Part shown: piece by piece, positions 1 through 8,672 of the stretch
Layout of the letters: every line of letters begins with the position of its first letter
How positions within the stretch are numbered: the first letter of the stretch is position 1
NCBI GenBank assembly: GCA_025353725.1
Contig: JANXOF010000081.1
Coordinates: forward strand, 62,001-126,000
Source of the DNA: Polyangiaceae bacterium
Lineage (GTDB): Bacteria; Myxococcota_A; Polyangia; Polyangiales; Polyangiaceae
Reading direction: 5' to 3'
Length of the DNA stretch: 64,000 nucleotides
Made by a program: the position numbers and the translations under genes
Notes under the pieces: model-generated
What the model saw: only the letters and a program-made list of their open reading frames with translations
The model's database searches: none
What the model was told of the DNA's origin: nothing

Positions 1-1
1 C

Positions 2-847
2 ACGCCCGACGCCGTCATCCATCTCGCTGCCGAGTCGCACGTGGATCGGTCGATTGATGGCCCCGCCGCATTCGTCCAAACCAACCTTGTGGGTACGTAT
101 ACGCTACTTCAAGCGGCCCGCACCCACTGGACGAGCCTTCCGTCCAATCAGCGCGACCTTTTCCGCTTCGTCAACGTTTCGACGGACGAAGTCTTTGGCT
201 CTCTGCCTCCCGACGGATGGTTCACGCCTCAGAGCGCATATGACCCCAATTCACCGTACTCCGCTACGAAAGCTGGGGCAGACCACCTTGTCCGGGCGTG
301 GCACGCCACGTTTAATCTGCCGACACTAACCACGAACTGTTCAAACAACTTCGGCCCGTTTCAGTTCCCAGAAAAGCTTATACCCGTGGTCATCTTAAAC
401 GCGCTCGAAGGGAATCCGTTGCCCGTTTACGGAGCCGGGGAGAATATTCGAGACTGGCTTTACGTGGACGATCACGCGGAAGCCCTTCTTGCCACACTCA
501 AGCGCGGTGTACCGGGCGAAACTTATCTCGTAGGTGCACGCAATCCGCGACGAAATATCGATGTCGTGCGAGCGCTGTGCGCGATTGTAGATGAGCTCGC
601 GCCAAGTCAAGCCATCGGGAAGCGCGAAACGCTCATTCACTTCGTGTCCGACCGACCGGGCCACGACTTTCGCTATGCTATCGACGCGACGGCTACCGAG
701 AAAGCTCTCGGTTGGCGTCCGAAGCATCCCTTCGAGGTCGCGCTCCGTGCGACGGTAGCCTGGTACCTCGAGAATCAATCCTGGTGCAAACGAATCGCTG
801 GCCGAAGTGGCCGGGAACGAATGGGCTTGGGGGCGCCGCGCTCGTGA
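2..847 (+). CDS. rfbB: dTDP-glucose 4,6-dehydratase, 5' end cut by window edge
   Basis: RfbB/RmlB converts dTDP-glucose to dTDP-4-keto-6-deoxyglucose in the cytoplasm, the branch point for many deoxysugars. The reading frame is open to the window edge and begins with [15 protein letters not shown], the typical short-chain dehydrogenase segment after the NAD-binding region, so roughly the first 70 residues lie outside. The catalytic Thr-Asp-Glu is seen in [10 protein letters not shown] and the YxxxK pair in PYSATKAG. The C-terminal [19 protein letters not shown] is typical of the family. The stop TGA overlaps the GTG start of rfbA (GTGA), indicating translational coupling. No rfbC or rfbD is visible, so the product need not become rhamnose. 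The identification is secure. Confidence 0.96.
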   Translation, partial: TPDAVIHLAAESHVDRSIDGPAAFVQTNLVGTYTLLQAARTHWTSLPSNQRDLFRFVNVSTDEVFGSLPPDGWFTPQSAYDPNSPYSATKAGADHLVRAWHATFNLPTLTTNCSNNFGPFQFPEKLIPVVILNALEGNPLPVYGAGENIRDWLYVDDHAEALLATLKRGVPGETYLVGARNPRRNIDVVRALCAIVDELAPSQAIGKRETLIHFVSDRPGHDFRYAIDATATEKALGWRPKHPFEVALRATVAWYLENQSWCKRIAGRSGRERMGLGAPRS

Positions 848-1716
848 AGGGGATCATCCTGGCCGGCGGCGCGGGTACTCGCCTCTACCCCGCGACGCGG
901 ATCGTGAGCAAGCAGCTTCTGCCTGTCTATGACAAGCCGATGATCTACTATCCGCTTTCGACCCTAATGCTGGCTGGTATCCGGGAGATTCTCCTTATTT
1001 CCACGCCACAAGACCTCCCGCGATTCCAACAGTTGCTCGGCGATTGCCAGCAGTGGGGGCTTTCGATGACCTATGCCGAACAGGCGGTGCCTGATGGCTT
1101 GGCGAATGCCTTCGTCATCGGGCGGGACTTCGTCGGTAACGACTCCGTAGCGCTCATTTTAGGGGACAACATTTTTTATGGCGCAGGGTTGCATACAGCA
1201 CTAGCTGATGCGGCACGGCAGACGCATGGCGCTACAATATTTGGCTATTCCGTAAGTGACCCTGAGCGTTACGGCATCGTCGAACTTGATAAGAAAAATA
1301 ACGCATTATCTCTTGAGGAGAAGCCACAAAAACCGCGCTCCCACCAGGCCGTGGTCGGACTTTACTTTTACGACAATCAAGTTCTCGATTTCGCGACATC
1401 GCTCAAGCCTTCAGCGCGTGGCGAGTACGAGATTACAGACCTGAACCGAATTTATCTCGAGCGTAAAGCACTACGCGTAATTCGACTAGGGCGCGGAACA
1501 GCGTGGTTCGACACCGGCACTCACAAGTCACTACTCGACGCCTCGAGCTTCGTCGAGGTCATCGAGAGCCGACAAAATCAGAAGATCTCTTGCCCCGAAG
1601 AGATTGCTTGGCGCATGGGTTTCATCAACGATGGCGAACTCGCAAACCTCGCGGAGCCGCTGGCAAAGTCTTCGTATGGGCAGTACTTGTTGAAAATTCT
1701 TGAAGAAGGGCGCTAA
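844..1716 (+). CDS. rfbA: glucose-1-phosphate thymidylyltransferase
   Basis: RfbA/RmlA joins glucose-1-phosphate and dTTP to give dTDP-glucose, the substrate of the preceding dehydratase. The nucleotide-binding signature [15 protein letters not shown] follows the start directly, and [27 protein letters not shown] and EKPQKPRS are all family hallmarks. The GTG at 844 overlaps the rfbB stop by four bases and gives 290 residues, the usual RmlA length; an in-frame extension to 712 would add about 44 residues of unrelated sequence and was not used. With rfbB it forms a two-gene unit. The next gene is convergent, and no clear hairpin terminator is seen in the roughly 200 bases between them. Confidence 0.97.
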   Translation: MKGIILAGGAGTRLYPATRIVSKQLLPVYDKPMIYYPLSTLMLAGIREILLISTPQDLPRFQQLLGDCQQWGLSMTYAEQAVPDGLANAFVIGRDFVGNDSVALILGDNIFYGAGLHTALADAARQTHGATIFGYSVSDPERYGIVELDKKNNALSLEEKPQKPRSHQAVVGLYFYDNQVLDFATSLKPSARGEYEITDLNRIYLERKALRVIRLGRGTAWFDTGTHKSLLDASSFVEVIESRQNQKISCPEEIAWRMGFINDGELANLAEPLAKSSYGQYLLKILEEGR

Positions 1717-1919
1717 CTTTCGCCGCGCCTCGTAAAGTTTGACACGGCGTCGTCCCGCTCATTGCTGAAAGAGGCTCACCAAATGTGATGGCGCGGGAGC
1801 TCACCGCGCGGAGTATCTCCGCTGTCTTCATCGACGAGATTAACTCCGGTGAGTACTTCATCTTACGTGCCCTTGGCCTCGACCAGACGGGCGCGAAACA
1901 CGTGGCCGGAAGCGAGCGC

Positions 1920-3587
1920 TCAACGGACAAGGTAGACTGCATACGATGGGCGCGTCTCAGCGAGAAGGCTGAGGCTGACTATCGCTTGATTAAGGGGCAA
2001 CTGTGGATATGCGCGGTCCACCACGACAAGGTCACCTGACTTGGCGTGATTCCTGAAGTACGCGGCGTCTGCCTCCGCGCGAGACAGCAGAGGAAAGATC
2101 CAAGGCGATGCCGTCAGAGGCCGACGGTATGCCATAAGGTAGCCAGCGGGCAGATCGTAGATAAAGAGGGCACGCTCGCCACGGCCGTAGGCTTGAATAT
2201 CGGCGGCAAGCAAGCGAAGGAACTCTTGCTTGGCCGGCGACGTATAGATACCTTTGTACGGTCCTACTTTCATGAGGGCGGTCAGGTCATCAAGACGCCC
2301 GTCGCGATACACGCAATCCTGCGTAACGCAGAACTCCAACAGGCTCCAAACAACGAGCGCTGGCGATAAGGCGAGGTAAGGACGGACTCTCGGCCAACCA
2401 CCTAAACGCAGGGTTTGATCAATAAACATCGCGAGAAGCATCGCCGTAAGGATCGCGCCCGGGTAGAGACCCAATCCAACGGCGACAATCCCATTTGAGC
2501 TACTCAAACCTGCGACAGCCCCGGCCACGCCTGAAGGCAGCGCAATGCCAAACACCAATACGCGCGCGGTCCGTCGATCACGGAGCCCCAGGGAGAGGAC
2601 CGGCCCTAACAACGCGAAACAGCTCACGAAACCAAGGCTTGCGATCGAACCCGGCATTTGCGAGCCCAAGGCGAGCCTCGGAAGGAACATGACTCCAACT
2701 GCCGTAAGCAAGGGAAAGCGCCGAGCGACCGTCAGCGCCACGGCGCTAAGAAATGCGGCCAATGGAAGCTGCGGATGTTGCGCGAGGAAGGCCGTAAGTT
2801 TCGACGCCGCTTCGGGCCACGTAAACGCCGCGACCGAGCCCGAACCGCCGGAATAGGCGAAGACGGCGCGGAGATGCGAGCCTGCAGCGAGGAAAAGCGG
2901 TGAGACAGCCAAGCAAAACGCGACTCCGCCCAAAGCATAAGTACAGCTCGCGCGCAACCGTTCACAAAGCGCGAGAACGAAGAGGACGGCCAGCGTCGCG
3001 ACAACGCCCAGAAGAAGCGAGGGATACGCGAAACAGCTTCCGGCGTGCGCAACCCCAGCCCAAAAAAGTGGTGCGCGGAGAAGACCTCGCGTGGGGTTGC
3101 CTAAAAGAAGCCAACGCGCGACGACGAACAACCCAAGGGCAAAAAGCCCCATCGACAGCGTGTTGTAGCTTAGCCCGGGAAGCCCGTAGGGAATGAAGCA
3201 GAGGCACGCGGTACCGACGAGAAGCGCCGCAGGTGACGAAAGGCGCGTTCGCGCGAGAGCGAACGCAGACCATCCGACCAGCCCGAAGAACACGAGGTAG
3301 AGAAGGCGGATAAAGAGAAAAAGCCCGGTCGAACTCCCAACAGCAAAGGTGTATGCCCGAACGAACGGATAAATCAGCAATCCCGCCGTCTGCGCGATGT
3401 TGAGCTCGTCAACGAACGGCCGATCACCGAGCGCGAACCGAAGCGGAAGAGCGAGATAGAATGCTTCATCGGTGATATCGAGACCGCGACGCATTCGCCA
3501 GACCATCAGTGCGGCGGCCGCTAGGCTAACAAGTACCGCGATAACGCCGCTGGGCGTTCGAAGAGTCGACCCGCGCGGCATTATCAA
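1920..3587 (-). CDS. polytopic membrane protein, GT-C glycosyltransferase-like
   Basis: This 555-residue protein is predicted to lie in the inner membrane with about ten or more hydrophobic segments. An early loop DITDEAFYLALPLRFALGD holds acidic residues after the first membrane helix, as in GT-C (PMT/ArnT-like) transferases that use polyprenyl-phosphate sugars. The start is TTG at 3587, overlapping the stop of the upstream GT2 gene as TTGA; an ATG lies two codons in, at 3581. The pairing with a DPM1-like GT2 suggests that the GT2 charges undecaprenyl phosphate and this protein, or a partner, transfers the sugar on the periplasmic side. The class is inferred from topology and context; a flippase or ligase role is possible. 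Confidence 0.6.
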   Translation of the reverse strand: MIMPRGSTLRTPSGVIAVLVSLAAAALMVWRMRRGLDITDEAFYLALPLRFALGDRPFVDELNIAQTAGLLIYPFVRAYTFAVGSSTGLFLFIRLLYLVFFGLVGWSAFALARTRLSSPAALLVGTACLCFIPYGLPGLSYNTLSMGLFALGLFVVARWLLLGNPTRGLLRAPLFWAGVAHAGSCFAYPSLLLGVVATLAVLFVLALCERLRASCTYALGGVAFCLAVSPLFLAAGSHLRAVFAYSGGSGSVAAFTWPEAASKLTAFLAQHPQLPLAAFLSAVALTVARRFPLLTAVGVMFLPRLALGSQMPGSIASLGFVSCFALLGPVLSLGLRDRRTARVLVFGIALPSGVAGAVAGLSSSNGIVAVGLGLYPGAILTAMLLAMFIDQTLRLGGWPRVRPYLALSPALVVWSLLEFCVTQDCVYRDGRLDDLTALMKVGPYKGIYTSPAKQEFLRLLAADIQAYGRGERALFIYDLPAGYLMAYRRPLTASPWIFPLLSRAEADAAYFRNHAKSGDLVVVDRAYPQLPLNQAIVSLSLLAETRPSYAVYLVR

Positions 3588-4552
3588 GGCAAATGCCTCG
3601 AATTATCTCCCAGATCGCCGAATGTCTCGCGCACGACAAAAAGCGGGCGACCCTGGACCTCGGCGAGGATGCGCCCGATGTACAAACACGCTACGCCGGT
3701 CACCATGACCTGAATACCGCCGATCAGCACAATCGCCGTGATTGTCGACAAGTAGCCAGGCAGGAAGGCGCGAAAGAAAAGCTTATCGACAATGAGCGCA
3801 AGGAGGAGCAGTACGCCAATGAGCACCACCAAGAATCCCAGCTTGACGGTCACTTTAAGTGGAAAGTCAGAGAACGAGATCACCGAATCGAGGGCCATCC
3901 GAAAGCGCCTGCGGAAGTTGTAACTCGACTTTCCAACTTTGCGCCGTTGATGAGTCACCGGAACGTGCCCGTAACGAAATCCAAGCCAAAGCTCGAGCCC
4001 CGGCAAAAACCGACTTCGCTCGGTGAGCGCGTTGTAAGCGTCGAGAAACTTGCGGTTCATTACGCGGACCGTCGAAGCATTGACAGGGCTGTTGTAACCC
4101 GTGAGGCGGTTCAAAACTAAGTTGAAGAGATACGAAGTCACCTTAGCGAACAGCGGAACATCACGCTTTGCGTAGAGACCACCCACGATGTCGAAGGTCT
4201 CTGTCTTCAAGGCGTCAATAAGTAAAAGGAGCTGACTAGGAGGGTCTTCCTGGTCAACATTAAGCATCCCGACGAACTGCCCGCGAGCGAAGCGGTAGCC
4301 GCACGAGATCGCCACATGTTGCCCAAAGTTACGACTCAGAACGACAAGCTTCGCAAACGGGAACTCGTCGCAAGCCTCTTTCACGAGACGTGCGGAGTCA
4401 TTCCGGCTCCCGTCGTCGACGAAGAGAACCTCCACTGCGCCTTCAATCTGGTCGCTCATCAAGTACTCGCGAAAGACTTTTTGCAGCTCAACGCAAAAAT
4501 CCCTCGCAAGGGCTCCGTCCCCGTAGATTGGCACTACAAACGAATAGATCAT
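3584..4552 (-). CDS. GT2 glycosyltransferase, DPM1/ArnC-like with C-terminal membrane helices
   Basis: This is a predicted polyprenyl-phosphate sugar synthase. The N-terminal GT-A domain shows MIYSFVVPIYGDG, the FVDDGSRNDSA nucleotide-binding stretch, SRNFGQHVAISCGYRFA and a metal-binding region VGMLNVDQEDPP, in which NVDQE replaces the common DADLQ. After about residue 230 come two hydrophobic helices (VTVKLGFLVVLIGVLLLL and TITAIVLIGGIQVMVTGVA) and the conserved ending YIGRILAEVQGRPLFVVRE. The ATG at 4552 was chosen because it starts right at the fold; the frame stays open to 4591. It heads a two-gene minus-strand unit with the following membrane protein and diverges from the PhyH gene. The sugar is unknown. 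Confidence 0.85.
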   Translation of the reverse strand: MIYSFVVPIYGDGALARDFCVELQKVFREYLMSDQIEGAVEVLFVDDGSRNDSARLVKEACDEFPFAKLVVLSRNFGQHVAISCGYRFARGQFVGMLNVDQEDPPSQLLLLIDALKTETFDIVGGLYAKRDVPLFAKVTSYLFNLVLNRLTGYNSPVNASTVRVMNRKFLDAYNALTERSRFLPGLELWLGFRYGHVPVTHQRRKVGKSSYNFRRRFRMALDSVISFSDFPLKVTVKLGFLVVLIGVLLLLALIVDKLFFRAFLPGYLSTITAIVLIGGIQVMVTGVACLYIGRILAEVQGRPLFVVRETFGDLGDNSRHLP

Positions 4553-4689
4553 CAACGACTTGAGCCGCCGCACCGCGCGAACATCGCGCACGACCCTACC
4601 ATGTCGTGGCGCGCTCCGCAGCAGTGTCCACGCGCCGAACGTTGCGGACGACGTGCCTTCTCTGGCGGGTTTCGGCTAAGGTGCGACCT

Positions 4690-5475
4690 ATGGAAACGCG
4701 AGCCGTCGACTCCGCCGCCATCGCGAGTGCCATCGCGGAGGAGGGCTTCCTTGTGGTACCCGACGTCCTCTCTGCGGAGTTCGTGGCGCGCGCACGACGC
4801 GAACTCGAGGTTGCCATCGCGCGTGAGGCTGAGTACCACGGAGGCGCGGGCTACAAGGACTACGGCATGGTTCTTGTTTGCTCACTCTATGGGGGAGCTT
4901 TTCTCGATGTTTTCGACCATCCAAAGCTTCTCGCGCCCCTTAGCGCCGTGCTCGGCGAAGGCCACATTGTCTACGCGTACACGTCGTCATCGATGCCTCC
5001 CGGCCGAACGAACTACTCCCGTCGCATCCACCGGGACTGTCCGCGGATGATTCCGGGGTACTGCACCAACATGGGGGCGACCGTGCTCCTCGACGACTTT
5101 ACCGAAGACAATGGAGCGACCTACTACCTTCCAGGCTCCCACCGTCAGGCAGCGGCACCCTCAGACGAGGAGTTTACGCGAAACGCGCGGCGGCTGGTCG
5201 CGCCCGCTGGCTCGGTCCTGTTTTTCGACGCACTCCTTTGGCATGCAGGCGGCGACAACCGCACCTCTTCTTGGAGACACGCACTCACGCTAAACATGTG
5301 CCGGCCCTTCATGAAGCAGCGTCTGGACCTCCCGCGCATCATGGCGAACATGGACCTCAGCGGAGTCTCCAAAGTCGCGCTGCAAAAACTCGGATTTCTC
5401 GCGCAAGTTCCAGCCTCTTACGACGAATACTACGCACCCGCTGAAAAGCGCAAATACCAACAAACGGTGGAGTGA
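4690..5475 (+). CDS. phytanoyl-CoA dioxygenase (PhyH) family protein
   Basis: This is a predicted non-haem iron, 2-oxoglutarate-dependent oxygenase of 261 residues. The iron-binding facial triad is visible: His114 and Asp116 in RRIHRDCPR, and His185 in LLWHAGGDN; Arg196 in SWRHALTLN is placed to bind 2-oxoglutarate. DNGATYYLPGSHR is the family signature between them. The ATG at 4690 starts the fold (AIAEEGFLVVPDVLS), and the longer frame to 4606 has no similarity. It is the first gene of a coupled plus-strand run with methyltransferase, acetyltransferase, WbqC and aminotransferase genes, so it probably hydroxylates or oxidises a sugar or lipid intermediate of the surface glycan. The substrate cannot be read from the sequence. 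Confidence 0.85.
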   Translation: METRAVDSAAIASAIAEEGFLVVPDVLSAEFVARARRELEVAIAREAEYHGGAGYKDYGMVLVCSLYGGAFLDVFDHPKLLAPLSAVLGEGHIVYAYTSSSMPPGRTNYSRRIHRDCPRMIPGYCTNMGATVLLDDFTEDNGATYYLPGSHRQAAAPSDEEFTRNARRLVAPAGSVLFFDALLWHAGGDNRTSSWRHALTLNMCRPFMKQRLDLPRIMANMDLSGVSKVALQKLGFLAQVPASYDEYYAPAEKRKYQQTVE

Positions 5476-6332
5476 TGAGCGACAAGTACAACGATGTTAT
5501 CCAGGCGAACATCAAAGTTCATTCGAAGCTCGCGTCTCTCTACGCGAAAACTGAGCCTCACTTCAAGACTGAGAACCTTGCGATTGTTGATGCCGCACTC
5601 AAACTTCTCGCGTCAGAGACCAACGCGAAGCACCTCCTGGACCTAGGCTGCGGCACCGGGTTCATCATCAACCTAGCGAAGCACCACGTCGGACACATCG
5701 TTGGCGTCGATGTCACACGAGCGATGCTCGACCAGGTCGATACGAGTGGTCCCGCGACCATCGAGCTTCACGAGCATGACACGGGTACCTTTCCGGCGGA
5801 GCCTGGGTCTTTCGACCTCGTTACGGCGTACTCCTTCCTCCATCACCTTTACGATATCGCGCCGACTTGCAGCACCGCCGCGAAGGCTCTCCGCAAGGGC
5901 GGGAAGTTTTACGCCGACCTCGACCCCAATTTCTACTTTTGGGAGTCCGTCAAAGCGCTCGAAAGCCATTCCGTGGAGGTCGCTTATGACTCCATCGTTA
6001 CGCGAGAAATAGCCGCCGTCGCACATAAAGATGACCAGATGAACGAAGAATACGGCATTCCTAATGCCGTATTCAACGACGCTGAATACGGCAAAGATAT
6101 CGCCGGAGGCTTCAAAGAAGCGGAGGTTCGCAAGACGCTTCTCTCAGCTGGCTTCACCGACGTGAAATTTAAGTACTATTGGTACCTAGGGCAAGCGTCA
6201 GTCGTGAATGACCCGACGAAATCGCGCGAAGAACGCCTCGTCAACGCCGAACTCGTAGACTCCGTGCTTCAAAAGGTGATGCCGCTTTCGCGGGCGCTTT
6301 ACAAGTACATCGGTTTTGTCGCGACGAAGTAA
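5475..6332 (+). CDS. class I SAM-dependent methyltransferase
   Basis: The protein has a Rossmann-type methyltransferase core: LLDLGCGTGFIINLAK (motif I), VGVDVTRAMLDQV, and FDLVTAYSFLHHLYD (motif IV region), followed by LRKGGKFYADLDPN. The last 120 residues are longer than in minimal members and may form a substrate cap. The ATG at 5475 shares one base with the PhyH stop; a GTG one codon upstream at 5472 would give a GTGA overlap. The stop TAA overlaps the next ATG (TAATG). It sits in the sugar-modification run and probably methylates a glycan precursor, possibly at a hydroxyl made by the PhyH protein. The coding sequence contains a strong 12-base-arm palindrome, listed separately. Confidence 0.85.
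   Translation: MSDKYNDVIQANIKVHSKLASLYAKTEPHFKTENLAIVDAALKLLASETNAKHLLDLGCGTGFIINLAKHHVGHIVGVDVTRAMLDQVDTSGPATIELHEHDTGTFPAEPGSFDLVTAYSFLHHLYDIAPTCSTAAKALRKGGKFYADLDPNFYFWESVKALESHSVEVAYDSIVTREIAAVAHKDDQMNEEYGIPNAVFNDAEYGKDIAGGFKEAEVRKTLLSAGFTDVKFKYYWYLGQASVVNDPTKSREERLVNAELVDSVLQKVMPLSRALYKYIGFVATK
6048..6074. repeat. perfect 12-bp palindrome with 3-base loop inside methyltransferase gene
   Basis: GAATACGGCATT (6048-6059), loop CCT, then AATGCCGTATTC (6063-6074). A third direct copy of GAATACGGCA lies at 6084-6093. The element is inside the coding region, where it encodes parts of EEYGIPNAVFNDAEYG. In mRNA it would form a very stable stem-loop. No function is known. Confidence 0.8.
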
Positions 6333-6838
6333 TGGTGAACGTCAGGCTTACCGACCTGACAACGGCGCACGCAGGCTCGATGTTTCGCTGGATGTGCGAT
6401 CCCGACGTGAGCAGGCACGTCGGGCTTCGTTCGGAGCCCACGCTCGAGAAAACGCTCGCCTGGCTCGGGCGAGCAGCGAGCGACAACCGCGTTTCGGCGC
6501 GCGCCATTTTGTTCGACGACGCGCACGTCGGCAATGTTGTGCTCGATCAAATCGACCTCGTTACTTCTAAAGCCCGCCTCTCGATCTACATCGGCGAGGC
6601 GGAGGCGCGCGGACGAGGGGTCGGGCGGCGCGCCGCGACTCTCGCCGTCGATCTCGCGTTTGGGTCACTCGGTCTCCACAAGGTGTGGCTTACCGTCCAC
6701 ACCGGAAACCACGCGGCCATCGCGACTTATAAGGCCATCGGTTTCGTGGTCGAAGGCACGCACCGCGAGGAGTTCATCCTCGATGGTACGCGCGTCGATG
6801 AACTTTACATGGGTCTTCTTAGGAGCGACCTGCCGTGA
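6332..6838 (+). CDS. GNAT family N-acetyltransferase (RimJ/RimL or PseH/WecD-like role)
   Basis: A 168-residue acetyltransferase of the RimJ/RimL type. The acetyl-CoA pyrophosphate-binding loop is ARGRGVGRRAATLAVDLAF, and the late strand-helix LTVHTGNHAAIATYKAIGF is the usual motif B. It starts at ATG 6332, which overlaps the previous stop, and its own stop overlaps the GTG of the WbqC-like gene. Beside a WecE-type aminotransferase, the natural reading is N-acetylation of the new 4-amino group of a dTDP-sugar, the step done by WecD in enterobacterial common antigen synthesis, although this protein is shorter than WecD and closer in style to PseH. That role is inference from context. Confidence 0.8.
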   Translation: MVNVRLTDLTTAHAGSMFRWMCDPDVSRHVGLRSEPTLEKTLAWLGRAASDNRVSARAILFDDAHVGNVVLDQIDLVTSKARLSIYIGEAEARGRGVGRRAATLAVDLAFGSLGLHKVWLTVHTGNHAAIATYKAIGFVVEGTHREEFILDGTRVDELYMGLLRSDLP

Positions 6839-7539
6839 ACTGCGTCGTCCTGCAGCCTTCGTTTCTACCCTGGCGAGGCGTCTTTCACCTTATCCAGCGT
6901 GCCGACGTCTTTGTCTTCTATGACGACGTCCAGTACGACAAGCACGGCTGGCGTAATCGAAACCGCATCAAAACGGCCGCTGGAACACAATGGCTTACTG
7001 TGCCCGTACTCGCGAAGGGCAACGTAGACACCGGTCTACCTATCAACGAAGTTCGCCTCGGGCGCACGGAGAACTGGCCGCGGAAGCATCTCGCTAGCCT
7101 CCGCCAAAGCTATAAAAAGGCACCCTTTTTCGACAAGTACTGGCCACTCGTCGAGTCGTTCTACGCAAACACACCGGAGACTCTCGCAGACTTCACGATT
7201 GACACGACGAAACAGCTCGCGCAGGCACTCGGACTTGCCAAAACGAAGTTCCTCCGGTCGTCCGAGCTGCAGGTAGTTGGCGTCAGGAACGACCGTTTAC
7301 TTTCCCTTCTCCAGAAGGTAGGCGCAACCCACTACATTAGTGGTCCTTCGGCGCAATCCTACATCGACGCCAACGCGTTCGCCGCAGCTCAGATTTCGCT
7401 TGAGTATCAAGTGTATGACTATCCAGAATACGTCCAGCTTTATCCGCCGTACGATCCGCAAGTGTCGGTGCTCGACCTTTTATTCATGAAGGGTGACGCC
7501 GCAGGAGAATGGATATGGGGAGCCGAGGCCACGCGATGA
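6835..7539 (+). CDS. WbqC-like family protein
   Basis: A 234-residue cytoplasmic protein with the hallmark N-terminus of the WbqC family (PF08889): LQPSFLPWRGVFHLI, then VFYDDVQYDKHGWRNRNRIK and WLTVPVLAKGN. Later the conserved THYISGPSAQSYID and the C-terminal PQVSVLDLLF are present. Family members sit in O-antigen and capsule loci beside sugar aminotransferases; their biochemical role is not established, and acyl or aminoacyl modification of amino sugars is only a guess. The GTG start at 6835 overlaps the GNAT stop, and its stop overlaps the aminotransferase ATG, so four consecutive genes are translationally coupled. Confidence 0.88.
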   Translation: MNCVVLQPSFLPWRGVFHLIQRADVFVFYDDVQYDKHGWRNRNRIKTAAGTQWLTVPVLAKGNVDTGLPINEVRLGRTENWPRKHLASLRQSYKKAPFFDKYWPLVESFYANTPETLADFTIDTTKQLAQALGLAKTKFLRSSELQVVGVRNDRLLSLLQKVGATHYISGPSAQSYIDANAFAAAQISLEYQVYDYPEYVQLYPPYDPQVSVLDLLFMKGDAAGEWIWGAEATR

Positions 7540-8672
7540 TTCCCTTCAATCAACCTGCGCTCTTCGGACGCGAGCAAGCCTATGTAAGCGAGGCGCTCGC
7601 AAGCCGACGCCTCTCGGGTGATGGTCGGTTTTGCAGACGGGGCGAGAAGCTCCTCGAGGAGACGCTCGGCGTGAAACGCGCCCTCCTCACCACGTCGTGC
7701 ACGCACGCGCTCGAGCTGAGTGCTTTCCTCCTCGACGTCGGCCCGGGAGACGAGGTCATCGTGCCGTCGTTTACGTTCGTCTCCTCGGTAAACGCGTTCG
7801 CGATCCGTGGTGCGAAGGCCGTCTTCGCGGACGTTCGGCCCGACACCCTGAACCTCGACGAGCAAAAGCTCGAGGGTCTCATCACGCCAAAGACGAAAGC
7901 CATTGTTCCCGTGCACTATGCAGGTGTCGGGTGCGAAATGGACATAATTCTCGCGATCGCGGCGACGCGAGGCGTCGCCGTTGTGGAGGACAACGCTCAC
8001 GGGCTTTACGGCTTGTACCGCGGGCGTCCGCTCGGGACCTTCGGGGCACTCGCGACGCAGTCTTTTCATGAAACCAAGAACATCACCTGCGGCGAGGGCG
8101 GCGCTCTGCTTGTCAACGATTCGGGAGCTCACTCCTTCGCGGCAAGGGCCGAAATTCTTAGGGAAAAAGGCACCAACCGGAGCCAGTTCTTCCGCGGACA
8201 GGTGGACAAGTACACATGGGTCGATGTGGGGTCGAGCTACGTTCTCTCCGAGCTCCTTGGCGCCGTCCTACTCGCTCAGCTCGAAGCACGGGTAGAGATT
8301 CAGCAACGCCGACGGGTCGTATGGGAGCGTTACGCGAATGAACTTGCGACTTGGGCCGAGACGGAGGGCGTGTTTCTTCCTACGGTGCCTAAGCACTGCG
8401 AGCAGGCGTTCCACATGTTTTACATGCTCCTGCCCGACCTCGCGCGGCGGAGTGCGTTCATTGAGCACCTCAAAGAACGCGGCGCGGCTGCGGTCTTTCA
8501 CTACTTGCCGCTTCACCTCTCCCCGATGGGGTTACGCTCGGGCGGCCGCGCGGGCGATTGTCCAATTACGGAATCAGTGAGTGACAGACTTGTTCGTCTG
8601 CCGTTTTACACAGAACTTTCAGAGGGTGACCAGGTCAAGGTTATCGAAGCCGTGAGGTCGTTTCGTGTCTGA
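7536..8672 (+). CDS. wecE: dTDP-4-amino-4,6-dideoxygalactose transaminase (WecE/RffA type)
   Basis: This PLP-dependent DegT/DnrJ/EryC1/StrS aminotransferase should convert dTDP-4-keto-6-deoxyglucose, made by RfbB, to dTDP-Fuc4N using glutamate. It resembles WecE along its length: MIPFNQPALFGREQAYV, SFTFVSSVNAFAIRGAK, IVPVHYAGVGCEMD and REKGTNRSQFFRGQVDKYTW. The PLP lysine is Lys181 in SFHETKNITCGEGG, the same number as in E. coli WecE. VEDNAHG carries the cofactor-binding aspartate. The ATG at 7536 gives an ATGA overlap with the WbqC stop; an upstream in-frame start at 7509 is less likely. At 378 residues it has the normal length. Confidence 0.92.
   Translation: MIPFNQPALFGREQAYVSEALASRRLSGDGRFCRRGEKLLEETLGVKRALLTTSCTHALELSAFLLDVGPGDEVIVPSFTFVSSVNAFAIRGAKAVFADVRPDTLNLDEQKLEGLITPKTKAIVPVHYAGVGCEMDIILAIAATRGVAVVEDNAHGLYGLYRGRPLGTFGALATQSFHETKNITCGEGGALLVNDSGAHSFAARAEILREKGTNRSQFFRGQVDKYTWVDVGSSYVLSELLGAVLLAQLEARVEIQQRRRVVWERYANELATWAETEGVFLPTVPKHCEQAFHMFYMLLPDLARRSAFIEHLKERGAAAVFHYLPLHLSPMGLRSGGRAGDCPITESVSDRLVRLPFYTELSEGDQVKVIEAVRSFRV

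Noticed and set aside
712-843. Upstream extension of the rfbA frame
   Set aside because: The extra residues show no similarity, and the GTG at 844 starts exactly at the conserved N-terminus and overlaps the rfbB stop.
1785-2039. Plus-strand open frame after rfbA
   Set aside because: It runs antisense into the membrane protein gene and shows no recognisable protein features.
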